Assembly: GCA_937872165.1 (NCBI GenBank)
Contig: CALMOR010000016.1
Location: 1-6,044, forward strand
Reading direction: 5' to 3'
DNA from: an uncultured Burkholderiales bacterium
GTDB lineage: Bacteria; Pseudomonadota; Gammaproteobacteria; Burkholderiales; Burkholderiaceae_D
Length of the DNA: 6,044 nucleotides
Positions 5,861-6,044 of this stretch are shown piece after piece; within the stretch, counting starts at the first letter, position 1, and every line of letters starts with the position of its first letter. The notes beneath the pieces are model-generated. The model was not told where the DNA came from and ran no database searches. It was given only the letters and a program-made list of their open reading frames with translations. A program made the translations under genes and the position numbers.

Positions 5861-5892
5861 AGAGGCGTCCTCGTCCGGAAAGCGGCACGTGA
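5857..5892 (+). other. 11-codon mini-ORF bridging gspK and the probable gspL start
   Basis: The ATG at 5857 overlaps the gspK TGA (ATGA) and opens a frame MKRRPRPESGT. Its TGA (5890-5892) overlaps the GTG proposed for gspL (GTGA). Both overlaps match the coupling style of the rest of the operon. It could be a translated linker that carries terminating ribosomes from gspK to gspL, or it could be chance in GC-rich DNA. The peptide is basic and has no recognisable function. Confidence 0.3.
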
Positions 5893-6044
5893 AATCGAAC
5901 CCTGCAGGCTCCCGTCTCCACTGGCCCCGTACCGGCGTCGCGCTGCGCATCCCGCCGCGCCGCGTCGCGGGCGTCGGCGCGACCTGCGACGTGCTCGCGT
6001 TCGCGGGCGGACAGGCGCAGCCGGCGCGACGCGTCGCGTGGGAC
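5889..6044 (+). CDS. gspL: Probable type II secretion protein GspL, N-terminal part, cut by window end
   Basis: An open frame begins at GTG 5889 and is still open after 52 codons at the window edge. GGAAAG lies at 5877-5882, 6 nt upstream. The visible part includes GVALRIPPRRVAG (16-28), CDVLAFAGGQAQ (33-44) and a final ARRVAWD, which is compatible with the first strands of the cytoplasmic domain of GspL. GspL recruits the GspE ATPase to the inner membrane. I assign it mainly because gspL follows gspK in T2SS operons; the sequence seen is too short to prove it. An alternative start in the same frame is GTG 5835, which would add 18 residues (MYARSSNNEEASSSGKRH) and overlap gspK by 26 nt. Confidence 0.6.
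   Translation, partial: MKSNPAGSRLHWPRTGVALRIPPRRVAGVGATCDVLAFAGGQAQPARRVAWD

Noticed and set aside
5117..5950. 277-codon minus-strand open frame opposite gspK
   Set aside because: It is a shadow of gspK third-position bias, with no domain and no ribosome binding site or promoter of its own that I can see.

Overview
The window comes from a high-GC Gram-negative bacterium. It is most likely a betaproteobacterium of Burkholderiales type: it has a type II secretion (T2SS) pseudopilin operon, a gspC transcribed divergently from gspG as in Burkholderia-type gsp loci, and phenylacetate catabolism genes. The lineage is an inference from gene order and protein character. I saw no mobile element, CRISPR array, rRNA or tRNA.

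Left part (1-1954, minus strand): a phenylacetate (PAA) degradation transcription unit. It reads from a sharp sigma70-type promoter at 1926-1954 into paaI (hotdog acyl-CoA thioesterase), then paaK (phenylacetate-CoA ligase), then the start of an unidentified gene that leaves the window at base 1. Each junction is a 4-nt stop/start overlap (ATGA, then GTGA). A perfect 14-bp palindrome, ACCGACCGGTCGGT, fills most of the spacer between the -35 and -10 boxes. It looks like the operator of a TetR-family repressor, PaaR being the obvious candidate. The repressor gene is not in the window.

Middle (2012-2886): gspC lies on the minus strand, upstream of and collinear with paaIK. A 230-bp divergent intergenic region (2657-2886) separates it from gspG and should hold promoters for both directions.

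Right part (2887-6044, plus strand): gspG, gspH, gspI, gspJ, gspK and the 5' end of a gene that by position is gspL. GspG is the major pseudopilin. GspH, I, J and K are the minor pseudopilins that form the tip of the pseudopilus. GspC is the inner-membrane link to the GspD secretin, and GspL is the inner-membrane/cytoplasmic platform protein. The genes are packed with 4-nt overlaps (G/H, H/I, I/J) or a 1-nt gap (J/K). The probable gspL start differs: it is separated from gspK by an 11-codon open frame whose ATG overlaps the gspK stop and whose stop overlaps the gspL GTG.

Overall this is the junction of two well-known systems and I see no convincing new system. The points most worth a second look are the operator inside the paaI promoter, the mini-ORF between gspK and gspL, the PDZ-less proline-rich GspC, the low-complexity insert in GspJ, and the partial gene downstream of paaK.
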